A program made the translations under genes and the position numbers. Source: Globomyces pollinis-pini (taxonomy: Eukaryota; Chytridiomycota; Chytridiomycetes; Rhizophydiales; Globomycetaceae). From it: a DNA stretch of 64,000 nucleotides. Of this stretch, positions 1-10,630 are shown piece by piece. Each line of letters opens with the position of its first letter. The stretch's first letter is position 1. The notes under the pieces were generated by a model. That model made no database searches and was not told the DNA's origin. It worked only from the letters and a program-made list of their open reading frames with translations. The stretch is taken from NCBI GenBank assembly GCA_025399215.1, contig MU621136.1, positions 1-64,000 of the forward strand, in the 5' to 3' direction.

Positions 1-47
1 AGATGGAGTTACTATAAATATAGAAGAGTTTAAAAAATAATAGATGA

Positions 48-53
48 ACGCGT
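48..53. promoter_or_regulatory. MluI cell-cycle box (MCB, ACGCGT)
   Basis: ACGCGT lies 11 bp upstream of the first ATG of the coiled-coil gene. In yeasts this hexamer is bound by APSES factors of the Mbp1 class, and the window encodes an APSES protein at 37.5 kb. A six-base match can be chance, so this is only suggestive. Confidence 0.25.
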
Positions 54-63
54 CGTCACAAAC

Positions 64-855
64 ATGCAATATTCGAATAAATACCGATACTATGAAGATT
101 CTACAAATGAAGAATTGAAAGGATACATATCAACTCTTCACCAACTACTGGACGAAAAAAACCATCGAATAAGGCAATTAATGGATATACAGGAAAAGAA
201 ACGAAAACAAGTGGTTCCAGAAGTTGAAGTCGTTTGGAAATTTCAATTAAACAAATTGAAATCTGAAAATGAAAAACTAACAAAGATGAATGATAGATTA
301 CAATGTCAACTTACAGTAGAAAAACCAACGGTGGATAAGCAAACTCAGACCAATTACCACGAATACCAATCTCAATTGTTCAAGTTAGATAAAGTTCTCA
401 GTCATGTAGTTGGAAATCTAGTATCTCTGATTGAACATTTCAATTCCAACTTCTTTCAAGATATTGACATGGCTGTTAAAAATGAAGACCGAATATCATT
501 CATTTACATGGGATTACAGTCCTTGAGTGACCATGCCAACAAATTGGCACAAGATTGTAAAGATCTAAAGTACAAATGCGACGATATGGAATCGGAATTG
601 AAATCTTTGACACACATGCAGAATGATTATATGAATCGGATTCCCGCATATAAAATTAATCGAAGCACGCCTTTACTGAAAGGTTCTGAAACCTATCAGC
701 AAATACAACCAGAAGTGAAACGCTCTCAACTGATGGAGTCACATGAATCTTGTAATAACCAACTTATGGACCACAGCAACAAGCAACGTGATGAAGTCAT
801 TGTGTCAATGCCTTCAAAGAACTGCATGTTGAATGGTAATAGGGGTATATGTTGA
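64..855 (+). CDS. Coiled-coil protein of unknown function
   Basis: A 263-residue uninterrupted reading frame from the first ATG. Residues about 15-85 and 165-190 are rich in E, K, Q and L with heptad-like spacing, suggesting coiled coils; the C-terminal third is polar and probably disordered. I see no enzyme motif, signal peptide or membrane segment and do not recognise a family. The last codons may not be the true end: a GT at 845 and a TAG ending at 869 would remove a 25-bp intron like those in neighbouring genes and replace the last few residues with a short tail ending near 904. Both ends are possible. Confidence 0.6.
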   Translation: MQYSNKYRYYEDSTNEELKGYISTLHQLLDEKNHRIRQLMDIQEKKRKQVVPEVEVVWKFQLNKLKSENEKLTKMNDRLQCQLTVEKPTVDKQTQTNYHEYQSQLFKLDKVLSHVVGNLVSLIEHFNSNFFQDIDMAVKNEDRISFIYMGLQSLSDHANKLAQDCKDLKYKCDDMESELKSLTHMQNDYMNRIPAYKINRSTPLLKGSETYQQIQPEVKRSQLMESHESCNNQLMDHSNKQRDEVIVSMPSKNCMLNGNRGIC

Positions 856-1315
856 TCAATAGGTATTAGGAGGGACCGTTTTGAAACCATATCAAAGACA
901 TTAATGAAACAATATAGTTTGGACGATGTTAATATATAGAGTGTGACAGTTCGAATAGCGTGTTTTCAAAGTAATTCGGATCTGAGCGAGCGATGAGTAA
1001 CCATAGAATAATGAAATATATAGCACCTGATATACAAACAGTGGTCGGGTTGAAATGAAATAAAATGGACACTTTTTTGTTGAGTTTAAATAGTTGACTA
1101 GTTTTATAACAAAAAAAGGAGACTTTATTGCATGGTAAATTCAATGTATTTGGTACAATGGCCCAACTCCCTCTTTTTCTACCTATGTGGATGTTTTAGA
1201 CACCCCACTGTTTTTGGTAGAGGCGCAAAGGCACCTTGAAGAATGAAAATATTCTTACTTTTCGATGGCTTATTCATACAGTACTTCCAGACAGAATTCA
1301 GTCTCAAGAGGCCCA

Positions 1316-2063
1316 ATGTCCTCAATGAGGGAATACAAACTAGTGGTCGTTGGTGGGGGTGGTGTCGGAAAGAGGTATTTTACAAAACTCTGACTTGTAG
1401 TGCTATCACCATTCAATTTATACAACAACAGTATGTGGAAGAGTATGACCCAACTATCGAAGACTCGTATAGAAAACAAATCGATATTGATGGCCATGCC
1501 TCCTTGCTGGATGTTCTGGATACTGCTGGACAAGAAGAATATCGGGCTATGAGAGGTTTGTTCTTAATTCTTAACTCACTCTTTAGAACAAGTACTGTTT
1601 TTGTCGTTTAACCTTGTAGTATATGCGGGATGGCGAAGGATTCTTATTGGTTTATTCTGTCACTTCTAGAGCTTCATTTGAAGAAGTTCAATCTCTTCAC
1701 CAGCAAATTTTACGAGTCAAGGATAGAGACAACTTTCCAATTATTTTGGTTGCTAACAAGTGTGACCTTGTGGGTGAGCGTGTGGTTAGCAAAGCAGAAG
1801 GACTACAAATGGCTCAACATTTGGGTTGCTCTTTGTTAGAAACATCTGCCAAACTTCGAATTAATGTAGATGAATGTTTTACAGCGTTGGTCCAAGAGGT
1901 ATAGTTGTCTCTATTAATTTTCCATTAGATTCGTCGTTATAATAGACAACAACGGTCTCATGCGTCATCGAAAAGTTTAGACCATCACCGATCTGGAACT
2001 CGTCAATATCATCAAAGCCCCAGAGGAAGACGTGAAAAGAAAAAGGACTGTGTCATTTTATAA
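1316..2063 (+). CDS. RAS: Ras family small GTPase
   Basis: GTP-binding switch protein acting at membranes in growth signalling. Joining 1316-1374, 1401-1555, 1587-1591, 1620-1898 and 1929-2063 gives 210 residues with every Ras landmark: P-loop GGGGVGKS, switch [10 protein letters not shown], switch [18 protein letters not shown] and SAK, then a basic tail ending in the CAAX box CVIL, whose last residue Leu predicts geranylgeranylation rather than farnesylation. The four introns are 26, 31, 28 and 30 bp. The third exon is only 5 nt (AACAA); it supplies Glu-Gln before YMR, exactly where Ras proteins have Asp-Gln, and without it the frame breaks. The position equivalent to Ala11 is Gly. Start chosen because it puts [13 protein letters not shown] at the usual Ras N-terminus. 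Confidence 0.93.
1587..1591 (+). other. 5-nt microexon of the Ras gene
   Basis: AACAA between a 31-bp intron (1556-1586) and a 28-bp intron (1592-1619), each starting GT and ending TAG. It encodes part of Glu and all of Gln in the invariant stretch MR-E-Q-YMR. Skipping it shifts the frame. Confidence 0.85.
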
Positions 2064-3681
2064 TTAAGAACTTTATCATTTAAATAAATCCACCTCATTA
2101 ATATTAACGAAATTAATCCTTTATTCACGTTTAGCTTTTCCTTTGTACTATTTGTGTTTAAAATTCACAATTTAGAATTTGATTATTGACGGATTTGGTA
2201 GGTCAGTGGGCTCTCAATCACACAACTGTCCAAATGGGAATTTTATGGGTTGCGATTTTAGGTAACACAAGCCAAAATTCGGCCGAATTGTTTAAATAGT
2301 CATTCGACCAGAACAGCACATTACACTCTAATCTCATAGAAACGAGAGTATATGCCTTCAACCGACAGCAAGAGGTAACCCCCATAAGGCCCCGGTTCTA
2401 GTAAAACAACATGGGTCTTGGCCGGATAAAATTAAACAATAAACAAATTGGGTGTGAAAAACTATTTATCTTGATTTTTAATTTTTTTTGGCCAATGAAA
2501 TTTAATACAGATGAATCGGAAATTAATACACAACTTGGTTAATGTAGTAAAACTCTTTCAATGATGTATGATGAAGACGATTCAACTAGTATCCATCACG
2601 TGTTGAGGGGAGAAACTTATAACATTTAATTTTTAATGGACCTTGCAATGTTCAAAAGTTGGTTTGATACTTTATGACAATGAATAGTTTTGATAGATAC
2701 TACTATGGTATCGTGACGCTTGTAGATTAAGGGTATGGTTGTTTATTCAACCAACTCGAATTGTCATCAACATCATTACTTCTGAATCTCTTTTTGTTGA
2801 TGTATTCATTCATTTATCCAATTAGTGAATTAGAAATTCCAACTCTCACATCATGAATGGTACAAACTAGTCACGTGTTGGTTCTACAAATTCACAATTT
2901 ACAAGTTGAATAAGGTTACTTGTCTTGATAAACTTTGAAATCCCACGTATCGCTTTGTTTTTTGTTGGGTTAGTTTACAATTCACAAGTTCAGTTAATAG
3001 CACAAAATGATGTCTTTTGCGGTCTTTGTTGTATTCCATAACATGCTCAAGGGCCAATATCTTTTTATCATTAATTTGTCATTACTGGTAAACAGCATAT
3101 TCTTTGTTCATTTGAGTACCAATTCAATAACTTCAGTTGATGGTTGACAAATTTTGGTTGATGGAATACGAAATAGGAAATTGACAATTTTGGAGCAAAA
3201 ACAACTCAACCCACACACTGAATGAGAATGAAATTTAACTATATGATATTGCAGCAATCAAATCAAGTATTGTGGTTAAATATGATAGATTCCTTTGTCA
3301 TTTGGTGTGGACGACATGTAACATCACTCTTGTGAAAGCGAAGTTAAAATTCATGACAATAGTGAAGTTGCCATTTCTGATTTATTCGATCATTAATTGC
3401 TATTTCATTTATGTTACAATGTTCACAATTGATTTTTTTTACAGGACGCGAGTCTATGCTTCAGAGCCCTGTTACGGTACGAATCATCAAAGTCGGTAGT
3501 ATCCATCTGTCAGGATAAAACAAAGTGTTTCAAAATTGTAAAAAAAAATTATGGTAAGAGAATGTGGATGTTTGTTTTTAGGTGGATGTTTGTTTTTAGG
3601 GTGCAACATAATGGAAATTTAAGGGTCGTCATTAGAGCAATAAAAATTATCATCCAGTTTATAAACTAATTAAAACTAATA
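2064..3681. other. Long intergenic region without a convincing gene
   Basis: About 1.6 kb between the Ras stop and the tail-to-tail ML-domain gene. Only short, low-quality reading frames occur here (for example 3272-3499), with no codon pattern or family resemblance. A 14-bp perfect palindrome (AATTCGGCCGAATT) sits near 2276-2289. An 18-bp unit (GTGGATGTTTGTTTTTAG) is repeated twice at 3564-3599. No tRNA or rRNA was seen. Confidence 0.6.
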
Positions 3682-4353
3682 CTATTTCTTAGCGGTGATA
3701 TTGAGGTGAGTTTCAATACAAGATACTGGGAACCCAGTTGCATTATTCACTACAAAGAATGAATATGTTGTTCTTATTACCTTCAACCTGTAGATCATAG
3801 TACCCTACAGGTAACATCTTTGGAAGTGGTGACGTGTAAGAGATTGTCTTGTTTGCTCCAATAGTCAATGGACAGGTCAGATTCACCTTTACAAATGAGT
3901 CATAAGACATATTACATAGTTAAGGAGGTTACACAAATCTAGAGTGTAGTTGAAAGAAATGAATCCAAGGGCAATATTCACATTGACGGTTGATCCTTCT
4001 GTCAGATTAGTTCCAATGTTTCCATGGATTTCAAACGTGGTATTCTAAAGTTTAGATAATCATCTTACTTGACCAATGATGGAAGGAGATGGGGAGATGG
4101 TGATATTTGAGACTTGAATGGTATCATTATTTGTGTTTGGGCAGTATTTGAATGGATGAGTTGAATTGATTACCCAAGGAAGTTTTGGTAAAGTAGGGAT
4201 AGGGATTGATGTTGGTAGAGGTGGTAGAGGAATTGGAGGGATTTGGATTGAAGTTGGAATGGCAGGTAATGGGATGGCGGTTGGTAGTGAACCCAGGGGT
4301 GGAAGTGGGGATGAGGCAACGCAAGAGAATATAGTGATTAGATAAGAGTACAT
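3682..4353 (-). CDS. Secreted ML-domain (MD-2/NPC2-like) lipid-binding protein
   Basis: Probably binds sterol or phospholipid in a secretory or vacuolar lumen, like NPC2 and the fungal PG/PI transfer proteins. Excising introns at 4045-4068 (24 bp), 3887-3915 (29 bp) and 3750-3780 (31 bp) gives 195 residues. It starts with a hydrophobic signal peptide (MYSYLITIFSCVASS), followed by a Pro-rich spacer of about 50 residues (PIPLPPLPTSIPIP type). The ML fold then follows: KYCPN near the start, DLC, CPLTIGANKTISYTSPLP, PVGYYDLQV and a final SCIETHLNI. The Cys spacing fits the ML family. Several NxT/S sites suggest glycosylation. The Pro-rich spacer is not typical of NPC2. The 29-bp intron ends AAAG rather than TAG and is the least certain join. 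Confidence 0.8.
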
Positions 4354-4480
4354 TATTGAGTTATTAAGAAAGTACGTGTTTTTTTTCCAGTTTGTTTTTA
4401 TAGTTGTTTATTTTCAAAACACGGGCCAATATTTGAATGACAATCAGATGATTTAAAACAAAACAATTTTTATTATAAAC

Positions 4481-4500
4481 TACTACTACTACTACTACTA
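4481..4500. repeat. TAC trinucleotide microsatellite
   Basis: About six and a half copies of TAC in the promoter region between the divergent ML-domain and PHD-finger genes. Confidence 0.9.
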
Positions 4501-4631
4501 GGTAAAAGACTGGGTTCTACAAGGTCAGTGTCATCCTAATCTGGTCAATGTTGTGGCGTATGAATAGAGTCTTTGAAACTCAATTTCATTCACCTTCACA
4601 AAAACTTTTAAAAAAAAATTATTTATAACAA

Positions 4632-6564
4632 ATGACTAGCAAAAAAAGGAAATCAATTCAAGATAAATCAATTAAAAAGAAAAAAAAATTATCTTCAAAA
4701 CAATCTTATTGTACTAGTTGTGCTAATTTAATCAATTCAAAAGATACCTTCTTAGCTTGTAATCAATGTCAAGGTATTTATTTCATTTAGTTAATACAGT
4801 AGATATATTTCATGCTTCTTGTGTACCAAATACTTTTAAATTCATTTGTTCCTCTTGTAAACCAACTTCAAAATATCCAAAAAAAAATTTAAAAGCATTA
4901 AAATCAAAAACTATTAAAGTAGATATAAGTGATGATGAATTATTAGAAGATGATATTTGTGTTTTATGCGATGGCGATTGTACTTGTAACGAACAATCGA
5001 TTTCTGTCGTTCATTCAGGTGGAAAATCTTGGTTAGACTCTCCTGAGTCGCCTGATTCAATCAATATTGAATCTTTGGCTTCTATGTCGGCTGCAGATAC
5101 CAGTGAAGAAGAAGAAGAAGAAGAAACGGATATCTTACCACCAATATTTTCTTACAAGTCTGACACTTTTGATCCAGAGCAATTATGGGATGTTGAAGAT
5201 ACAGAAGCATCCAACGAATTTCAGTCTGCTGAAGATTCCAGTGAAAGTGTATATGAAGAACCTTCTGGAAACGATACTGATCGGCAGAGCGATGAAGATG
5301 TGATGGTCGAAATCGTAAGAGAGCGACTGATAAATGGATGGTCTTCTGAAGAAGAAGAATTTGGAGAAGAGTTTATTGAAGTTTTCTCTCCTACCTCTAC
5401 TGTACCATTATCACCCATTAAAGAAGACGAGACAGAATATCTGGAATCGTTCGAGACTGAAGCTAAAGTGTCAGAGCCAGCTATTATAACACCTTCTTAC
5501 CAGAATCATTCATTATCTGCAAAATCGACTCGTCGTTCATCAACTAGTTCAACAGCTCCACAAACTAAATCCGAAGCAAAGAACAAATCTACAGCTGCAA
5601 GCAATGGAACTAGTAGCACAGATGTGTCCTCAAATTTGAATTCAAGCAATGTAGCTGCAAATTCCAATCCTTGGTTGCTTTTAGCACAAATGAATGCATC
5701 GGTTTTAGCCAACTACCAATCCCCATCCACTATACCATATAAAAACTCTGCTGGTGAAACACCTGGTGTAAATCTGAATGCAGCCGCAGCATCTATCGCT
5801 TCTAATTTACTAAAAAGGCCTGTGAGTATGAACTCTGTCGCTACTGCAGCTGCAGCATTGATGGCCAATCCATCCGCCTTGAGGGCATTCTCGGAACTTC
5901 GAAAACGTGAAATGAATTTATCAATGCAATCCAAATTGAAGTCTACCTCAACTCCACCAGCAATGGGAACCAGCAATATTAAAGCAAAGATGGTAAATGT
6001 TATTTAATTTTTATTTGATAGGATATATTTTCCAATCCAAATATGTCGAAAGCAGTAGAAGAACTAGGCCGTTTACTTCAGCAACAAGCCGCACAAGCCG
6101 CATCAACGAATTCTTCTGGAATAACAAATACAGATGTCTCATCACAAAATATGGCCGAAGACGCTATGAAAGACTACTTTATGGACATTGACTCTGACAA
6201 TGAAGAGTCATCAGGGGTCAAGGCCGAAGCCGACACTGAAGGCATAGATTATTCTCGATTTAGAAAAATTCCCATTGGAACTTTCTGGAATTCACAACGC
6301 AACCACAGAGTGAAGGCTAGTCGAAAAAATGAATTACAGAAAGCCGTTAAAAAATCCTCCTCCAACCAAGCATTACTACAATCCACATTACTCGAAACAT
6401 TAACAACCAAACCAAAGTCTAATCGAAAGAAGACATTCATCAGGGATTCATTTTTGTTATCGCCCACGCTAGTGGCCACAACAACAGAGAAACCTAATTC
6501 CCAATTGGATGAACTATCAAAGGACTATGTATCACTTTCCATTCCTCCACCATTATCATTGTAA
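4632..6564 (+). CDS. PHD-type zinc finger protein
   Basis: Likely nuclear chromatin reader. Exons 4632-4773, 4803-5992 and 6022-6564 (two 29-bp introns) give 624 residues. The N-terminus is Lys-rich (nuclear-localisation-like). Residues about 27-70 form a PHD-like C4HC3 finger: YCTSCANL, ACNQCQ, IFHASC, FICSSCKP; the first intron cuts the finger between CQ and DIFH. A second short Cys cluster, CVLCDGDCTC, follows after about 30 residues. The remainder is low-complexity: acidic runs (EEEEEE near residue 120), Ser/Thr-rich and Ala-rich stretches, and a repeated NPWLLLAQMN-like hydrophobic patch, ending in a basic region. I cannot assign an orthologue. Start is the first ATG of the frame that preserves the finger. 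Confidence 0.75.
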
Positions 6565-6629
6565 CAACCTGATTTAAATAAATTTGATTTCATTTTTAAG
6601 CTGGTCCATTTTTTACTTTTTTTACTTTC

Positions 6630-7319
6630 ATGGGAATGATATTACTATTGGTAGCAAACCTTTACTTTCTTGCTGGTATATCGTTGATGGTGTTTGCCAA
6701 AGCGTATCCAACGAATGAATTGATGAAAATGATTATGGATCATGGAAGAGGAACCAAACCAACAATATTTCATGTTAGTAAAAACAACTTTGTTTACTTT
6801 TATGTCATTGGAACGTTATGTGGAATCTATAGTATCTATCAACACTTTACACTCTTGAAATTTGTTTTTGTTATTCATTTATTTAGAAGATTCTTGGAAA
6901 ATCATATCTTATTTCAATCTAATACTGTCATGCATTTATCACATTTAATTGTTGGAATGACATTTTATCCAATGGTTTGGATATTACTTGAATTAGATGA
7001 TACTACGTTAACGGTTACCAAAACCTTTTGGATATTCATGTTTTTAATTACCGTTATATTTCAATCCATGATTCATTTAACATTATCTAGAAATTCATGT
7101 AAGAAAAAGTTACCAATGTTTTGGCCTTTTGATTATATCATTTGTCCTAATTTTACTTGTGAAATTGTATTGTATTTTATCATCATGATTATGATACCAT
7201 CCATTTCAACTTTTATACTGTTTGTATTTGTAAGTGGAAATCAAATTATTTCTGCATTACAAAGGAAGGAACAATATCCAAAATTATCTCAGAGTGCAAT
7301 CTTTTATCCATTCTTGTAA
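6630..7319 (+). CDS. DFG10: Polyprenal/polyprenol reductase family protein (SRD5A3/DFG10-like)
   Basis: Steroid 5-alpha-reductase family membrane enzyme acting in the ER in dolichol synthesis for N-glycosylation. A single exon encodes 229 residues with six or so hydrophobic segments. Diagnostic features are HLFRRFLENHIL followed by HLSHLIVGMTFYP in the middle, and the C-terminal block CPNFTCEIVLY, with the protein ending KLSQSAIFYPFL. The family's usual ending is of the P-x-(S/R)-R-x-A-(I/F)-x-P-F-(L/I) type. It is shorter than most relatives at the N-terminus, so an upstream exon could be missing. It lies 66 bp downstream of the PHD gene on the same strand. Confidence 0.75.
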   Translation: MGMILLLVANLYFLAGISLMVFAKAYPTNELMKMIMDHGRGTKPTIFHVSKNNFVYFYVIGTLCGIYSIYQHFTLLKFVFVIHLFRRFLENHILFQSNTVMHLSHLIVGMTFYPMVWILLELDDTTLTVTKTFWIFMFLITVIFQSMIHLTLSRNSCKKKLPMFWPFDYIICPNFTCEIVLYFIIMIMIPSISTFILFVFVSGNQIISALQRKEQYPKLSQSAIFYPFL

Positions 7320-7360
7320 TACCGTAATTGAAATAAAATTGATGATGAAATTATATTTGG

Positions 7361-7803
7361 TTATTTTGTTGAATCGGATTGATTTTTTAAATAGACTCTG
7401 TTTTGTAATACACTATCCCTTATTTGATCTTCTCTTTCAACATTTGTAAATGGAGATAATTCACCTTCTTCTAATGGTTTACCAGGTATTGGTAAAGAAA
7501 ATCCAACTTTATTTGCAGTTCTTTTAATTTTTTCTTCAGGAGTTAAAGTGGATACAGGCCAATATCGTTCCATCATTTCCTATAATATTACCATAGTTTG
7601 ATATACTCTATGATTTCTATTGCTAGTGAAATAAGTTAGGATATCTTTTGCATCTTGTTCAGTACGATTATTAGATTTATAAGCATCAATTAATTGATCC
7701 TTCCAATACTTGTTTTGATTTCTAGCAACCAACTGATTGATGAGTTCATTTCAAATACCTGGATATTCACTTCCTTTAATAATCCTTTAAAAACCTTTGA
7801 CAT
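7361..7803 (-). CDS. FMC1: FMC1-like mitochondrial assembly factor (LYR-related)
   Basis: Fmc1 helps assemble the F1 part of mitochondrial ATP synthase. Removing introns at 7733-7758 (26 bp) and 7580-7606 (27 bp) gives 129 residues. The N-terminus FKGLLKEV matches the FRGLLREL-like start of the family. The middle has NKYWKDQLIDAYKSN, and the conserved C-terminal core is RTANKVGFSLPIPGK, which aligns with the ESAGLVGLKLPHQPGGK region of the human protein. The initial LYR tripeptide of related proteins is degenerate here (FKG). The gene is divergent from CCZ1 with only 21 bp between start codons, so the two probably share a promoter. Confidence 0.7.
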
Positions 7804-7824
7804 TTCTTTTAAAAAAGAAAAAAA

Positions 7825-9462
7825 ATGACGAGTTTCTCTGTACCTGCATCATTGTTATACTTTACGATATTTAATCCAAAGGATGTTGGAAAGGGTGAAG
7901 ATAACGATGCTTTACAAAAACAAATCGCTTATTTTTACCCTCCATTACATTTAGGTTAACTTGTCTCTTATTCATCATTAGATCAACAATTAAAACAAAT
8001 TGGTTTAATTCAAACTTTAATGCAATTCTCTTTAAATTTTGATGTTTCTAAACAATGTCATTTAATTAAAACTCAAAAAACAAGAACTATGATTTTAATA
8101 ACGGAAATCGATTATATTATAATAATTAAAATCAGATTAGGTTGAAGTTATAATAGATTGATGATTAGGTTACTATAATAGTAGATTGATGATTAGGTGC
8201 TCAATTGAAAGTTGAAAGTGGTCGAAAATACGCTGATTATTTAGATTGGGAATTATTTGATAGTGCTTTAGAATCAATTCCTACTAAAATTTATCAAAAT
8301 TTTAAAGTATTAACGAATCTTTACTGATGAATATTGTAGTTCTTTCATCATAGTTTTAATCAATTACGATCGAATTGTAAAACTATTGAAGATTTTAGAT
8401 TAAAGTTGGATTTATATTTTACTTCATATTTACAAACCATAGATTTTAATCAATTGAAACTACTTGATGTATTATATGGTAAGCTATATTTAATTAAATG
8501 TTAGGGATTAAATATGCACCATTTGATATCAAATTAAATAGAATGAGTATATCAGCTGTGAATCAAATTTTGACCAAATATCCACAATTTCAAATTTGTT
8601 GCTTATTGTGGAAAGAGACTTTAGTTTGGAGTGGATTTTCAAATTTTGAAGATACTAGAGTATTGTATAACTATATTGTACATCCAGAGACTGGCAAATT
8701 TGATGATTTAATGATAAATCAAGTAAAACCAAAGGGAGAGGTAATAGAAAAGTTGAAATAACATTAAGGCAGTAGTATCATCTAGACTTTCCGATTCCCA
8801 AGAACAAGACTTTCGACGACAATCGATACCCTTCTCTGGTTACTTGATTGGTCCTTATCCAGATAAAACTTACAATACTGAAACTGTTGAACCAAAATAT
8901 GTTTATTTAACGGATGGATCACAAAATGTATTAATCGTTTATCAACTTTATGAACATTTAACAATATGTTTATTATCCAATCAAAAACATACACAATTTT
9001 GTCAAAGTAAATGGTATATTGATTTACAAAGCAACATACAACAGAGTTTTTCGGAATTAAATCAAACCATTTTAACCACTTCATTTCCGAAACAATCTCT
9101 GAAATCCCTTTATTACTATGTCACCTATAATTCAATTACATTCACAATGAAAACTGGTCAAGGATTAAAGAAAAAATCGATATTAACACGAGATGTATTA
9201 GCCAGTCTTAATTCACTTCATGTCGATTTTACAAAGTAAAAACATATTTTCGTTTTTGATTGGATAGATCTAAACCATCAACTAGAGAAGTACTTATTCA
9301 AGGTCCAAATAATGTGTGGATATGTGGGTTAAGATCTGAAAATCGTGATTTGTATTTAATCATTCACAAAGATGATTTGAACTTGGGTTCTATACAAGGT
9401 AACGTTCAATTAATTAAATTGTAGATGAAATCAATTGGTTTAAAGCGTCACTTGTGAGTTGA
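7825..9462 (+). CDS. CCZ1: CCZ1, subunit of the Mon1-Ccz1 Rab7 exchange factor
   Basis: With Mon1 it activates Rab7/Ypt7 on late endosomes and vacuoles. Eight exons after removing 7955-7981, 8141-8196, 8307-8339, 8479-8504, 8741-8768, 9236-9267 and 9399-9424 give 469 residues, close to the family length. The N-terminal longin domain starts SLLYFTIFNPKDVGKGEDND, then YFYPP, DQQLKQIGLIQTLMQF and a TRTMILITEIDY strand. A second domain has FHHSFNQL, LLDVLYGIKYAPF and WKETLVWSGF, followed by DTRVLYNYIVHP; the C-terminal third keeps GYLIGPYP and YLTDGSQNVLIVYQL. The second intron (56 bp) is two 28-bp introns placed end to end. The gene ends 34 bp from the convergent LRR gene. Confidence 0.85.
8141..8196 (+). 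other. Two adjacent 28-bp introns (tandem intron duplication) in CCZ1
   Basis: 8141-8168 and 8169-8196 each begin GTT, end TAG, are 28 bp long and share the same last 14 bases (AGATTGATGATTAG). No exon base lies between them. Removing both restores the CCZ1 frame; removing one shifts it. Confidence 0.8.
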
Positions 9463-9496
9463 AAATAATAAAATATTGTAGATACAGTAAAGAATT

Positions 9497-10630
9497 TTAT
9501 TGTTCAAATGAATTTAATCTGATGGCACCATGATCGTCTGAAAAAGGGTTAACTACAACAACTCTTTGGCCATGGTTCAAAGGAGTTCGATTGACTGTGG
9601 GTTCATTGATACCAAGTAAAGGATTCCAACTCAGATCTTTATTCCATCGATTTTTAATTAATTTCACGTAAAGTTGAAATGATAGAAAACCGATCAGAGC
9701 TATACCCAGTAGTAATAATCCGTAATGAAAAAAATTACTCCAAAATAATGTAGAGGAACTTTGATTAGTAACTCCATGCTGTGCTATAAAGTTAGATGCA
9801 ATAATCTAGTTACCGTCACATAGTCTTGCAGTAGAAAGACAGCCAGAAGGTACAGTGGAGGCATTTGAATAACAGGTTGATTTGCCAAGTCTACAGAAAC
9901 TTAAGTTTGTCAAGTTCTGTAAATCGGGTAATGGTCCAGCAAATCGGTTTCGTCGGAGATCACTAGAATGAATTTGAATTTAAAGAAAATACAGTCTCGT
10001 TAATGGTAAGGTATTAAAGTATGGTGGAATTTGACCAAACAATTGATTATTTCTAACAATTAATTCAGACAAGTTTGTTAAAAGAGCCATTTCGTATGGA
10101 AATGCGGAATTCAAATTGTTGAAAGATAAATCCCTAAAATAAGATCAAATGATATCGTTACAATGATTCTAACTGTACTAATTTTCCAATATCTGGACTA
10201 AGTCCACCACCTAATTCATTGTTGGAAAGATTCAAATGAATCAAATTTGGAGCTCCAGTTGACAATTTATCCCATTGTAATTGGTAACTTGACATATTAC
10301 AGTAATTGATGTTTCTATATATAAATTCAATTGATTCTGATTACAAATGAGTTAAATGTTCCAATGAAGCAACTGGCCAATCAGTTGGCGCTGTACAATT
10401 AGCAGCTTGGTCGATAGAACTAAACAATTAACATTTCAGTGATCAACAAACATTCCAATGACTCTTTGATCAGTTGTATTTGAAGTACATTCCACCCAAA
10501 CTGGATTCAATGGTAAAACAGATATTTCACCCATTGGATCATCTACTGCATTAGCACAACAGTTGATTGGAAATCGTTTTAATCCAAATGCAGCAACAAA
10601 ATCACTCGCTAAATCGCATTGACTTGACAT
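9497..10630 (-). CDS. Leucine-rich repeat membrane protein
   Basis: Probably a surface recognition or scaffold protein. Removing five introns of 28-32 bp gives 327 residues. The first about 65 residues form a Cys-containing LRR cap (CDLASDFVAAFGLKRFP, then CCANAV and WVECTS). About five repeats follow with LxxLxLxxNxL spacing, for example HLNLSNNELGGGLSPDIG, LDLSFNNLNSAFP and RNNQLFGQIPPYF. A Cys-bearing C-cap precedes one membrane span (GLLLLGIALIGFLSFQLYV) and a cytoplasmic tail of about 60 residues without kinase motifs. No signal peptide is visible before the cap although the topology requires one, so a 5' exon between 10631 and 10949 is probably missing. It resembles plant receptor-like proteins in layout only. 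Confidence 0.72.

Noticed and set aside
2276..2289. 14-bp palindrome AATTCGGCCGAATT as a regulatory site
   Set aside because: Not close to any gene start and a single occurrence; no basis to assign function.
3272..3499. 75-codon plus-strand frame in the long intergenic region
   Set aside because: Composition looks random, no domain, no conserved motif and no splice partners giving a longer product.
4766..4802. ATG inside the PHD gene used as a start
   Set aside because: It lies in the 29-bp intron; joining the upstream exon restores the C4HC3 finger.
5067..5303. Lys-rich frame overlapping the PHD gene
   Set aside because: Shadow of the acidic repeat of the PHD gene in another frame.
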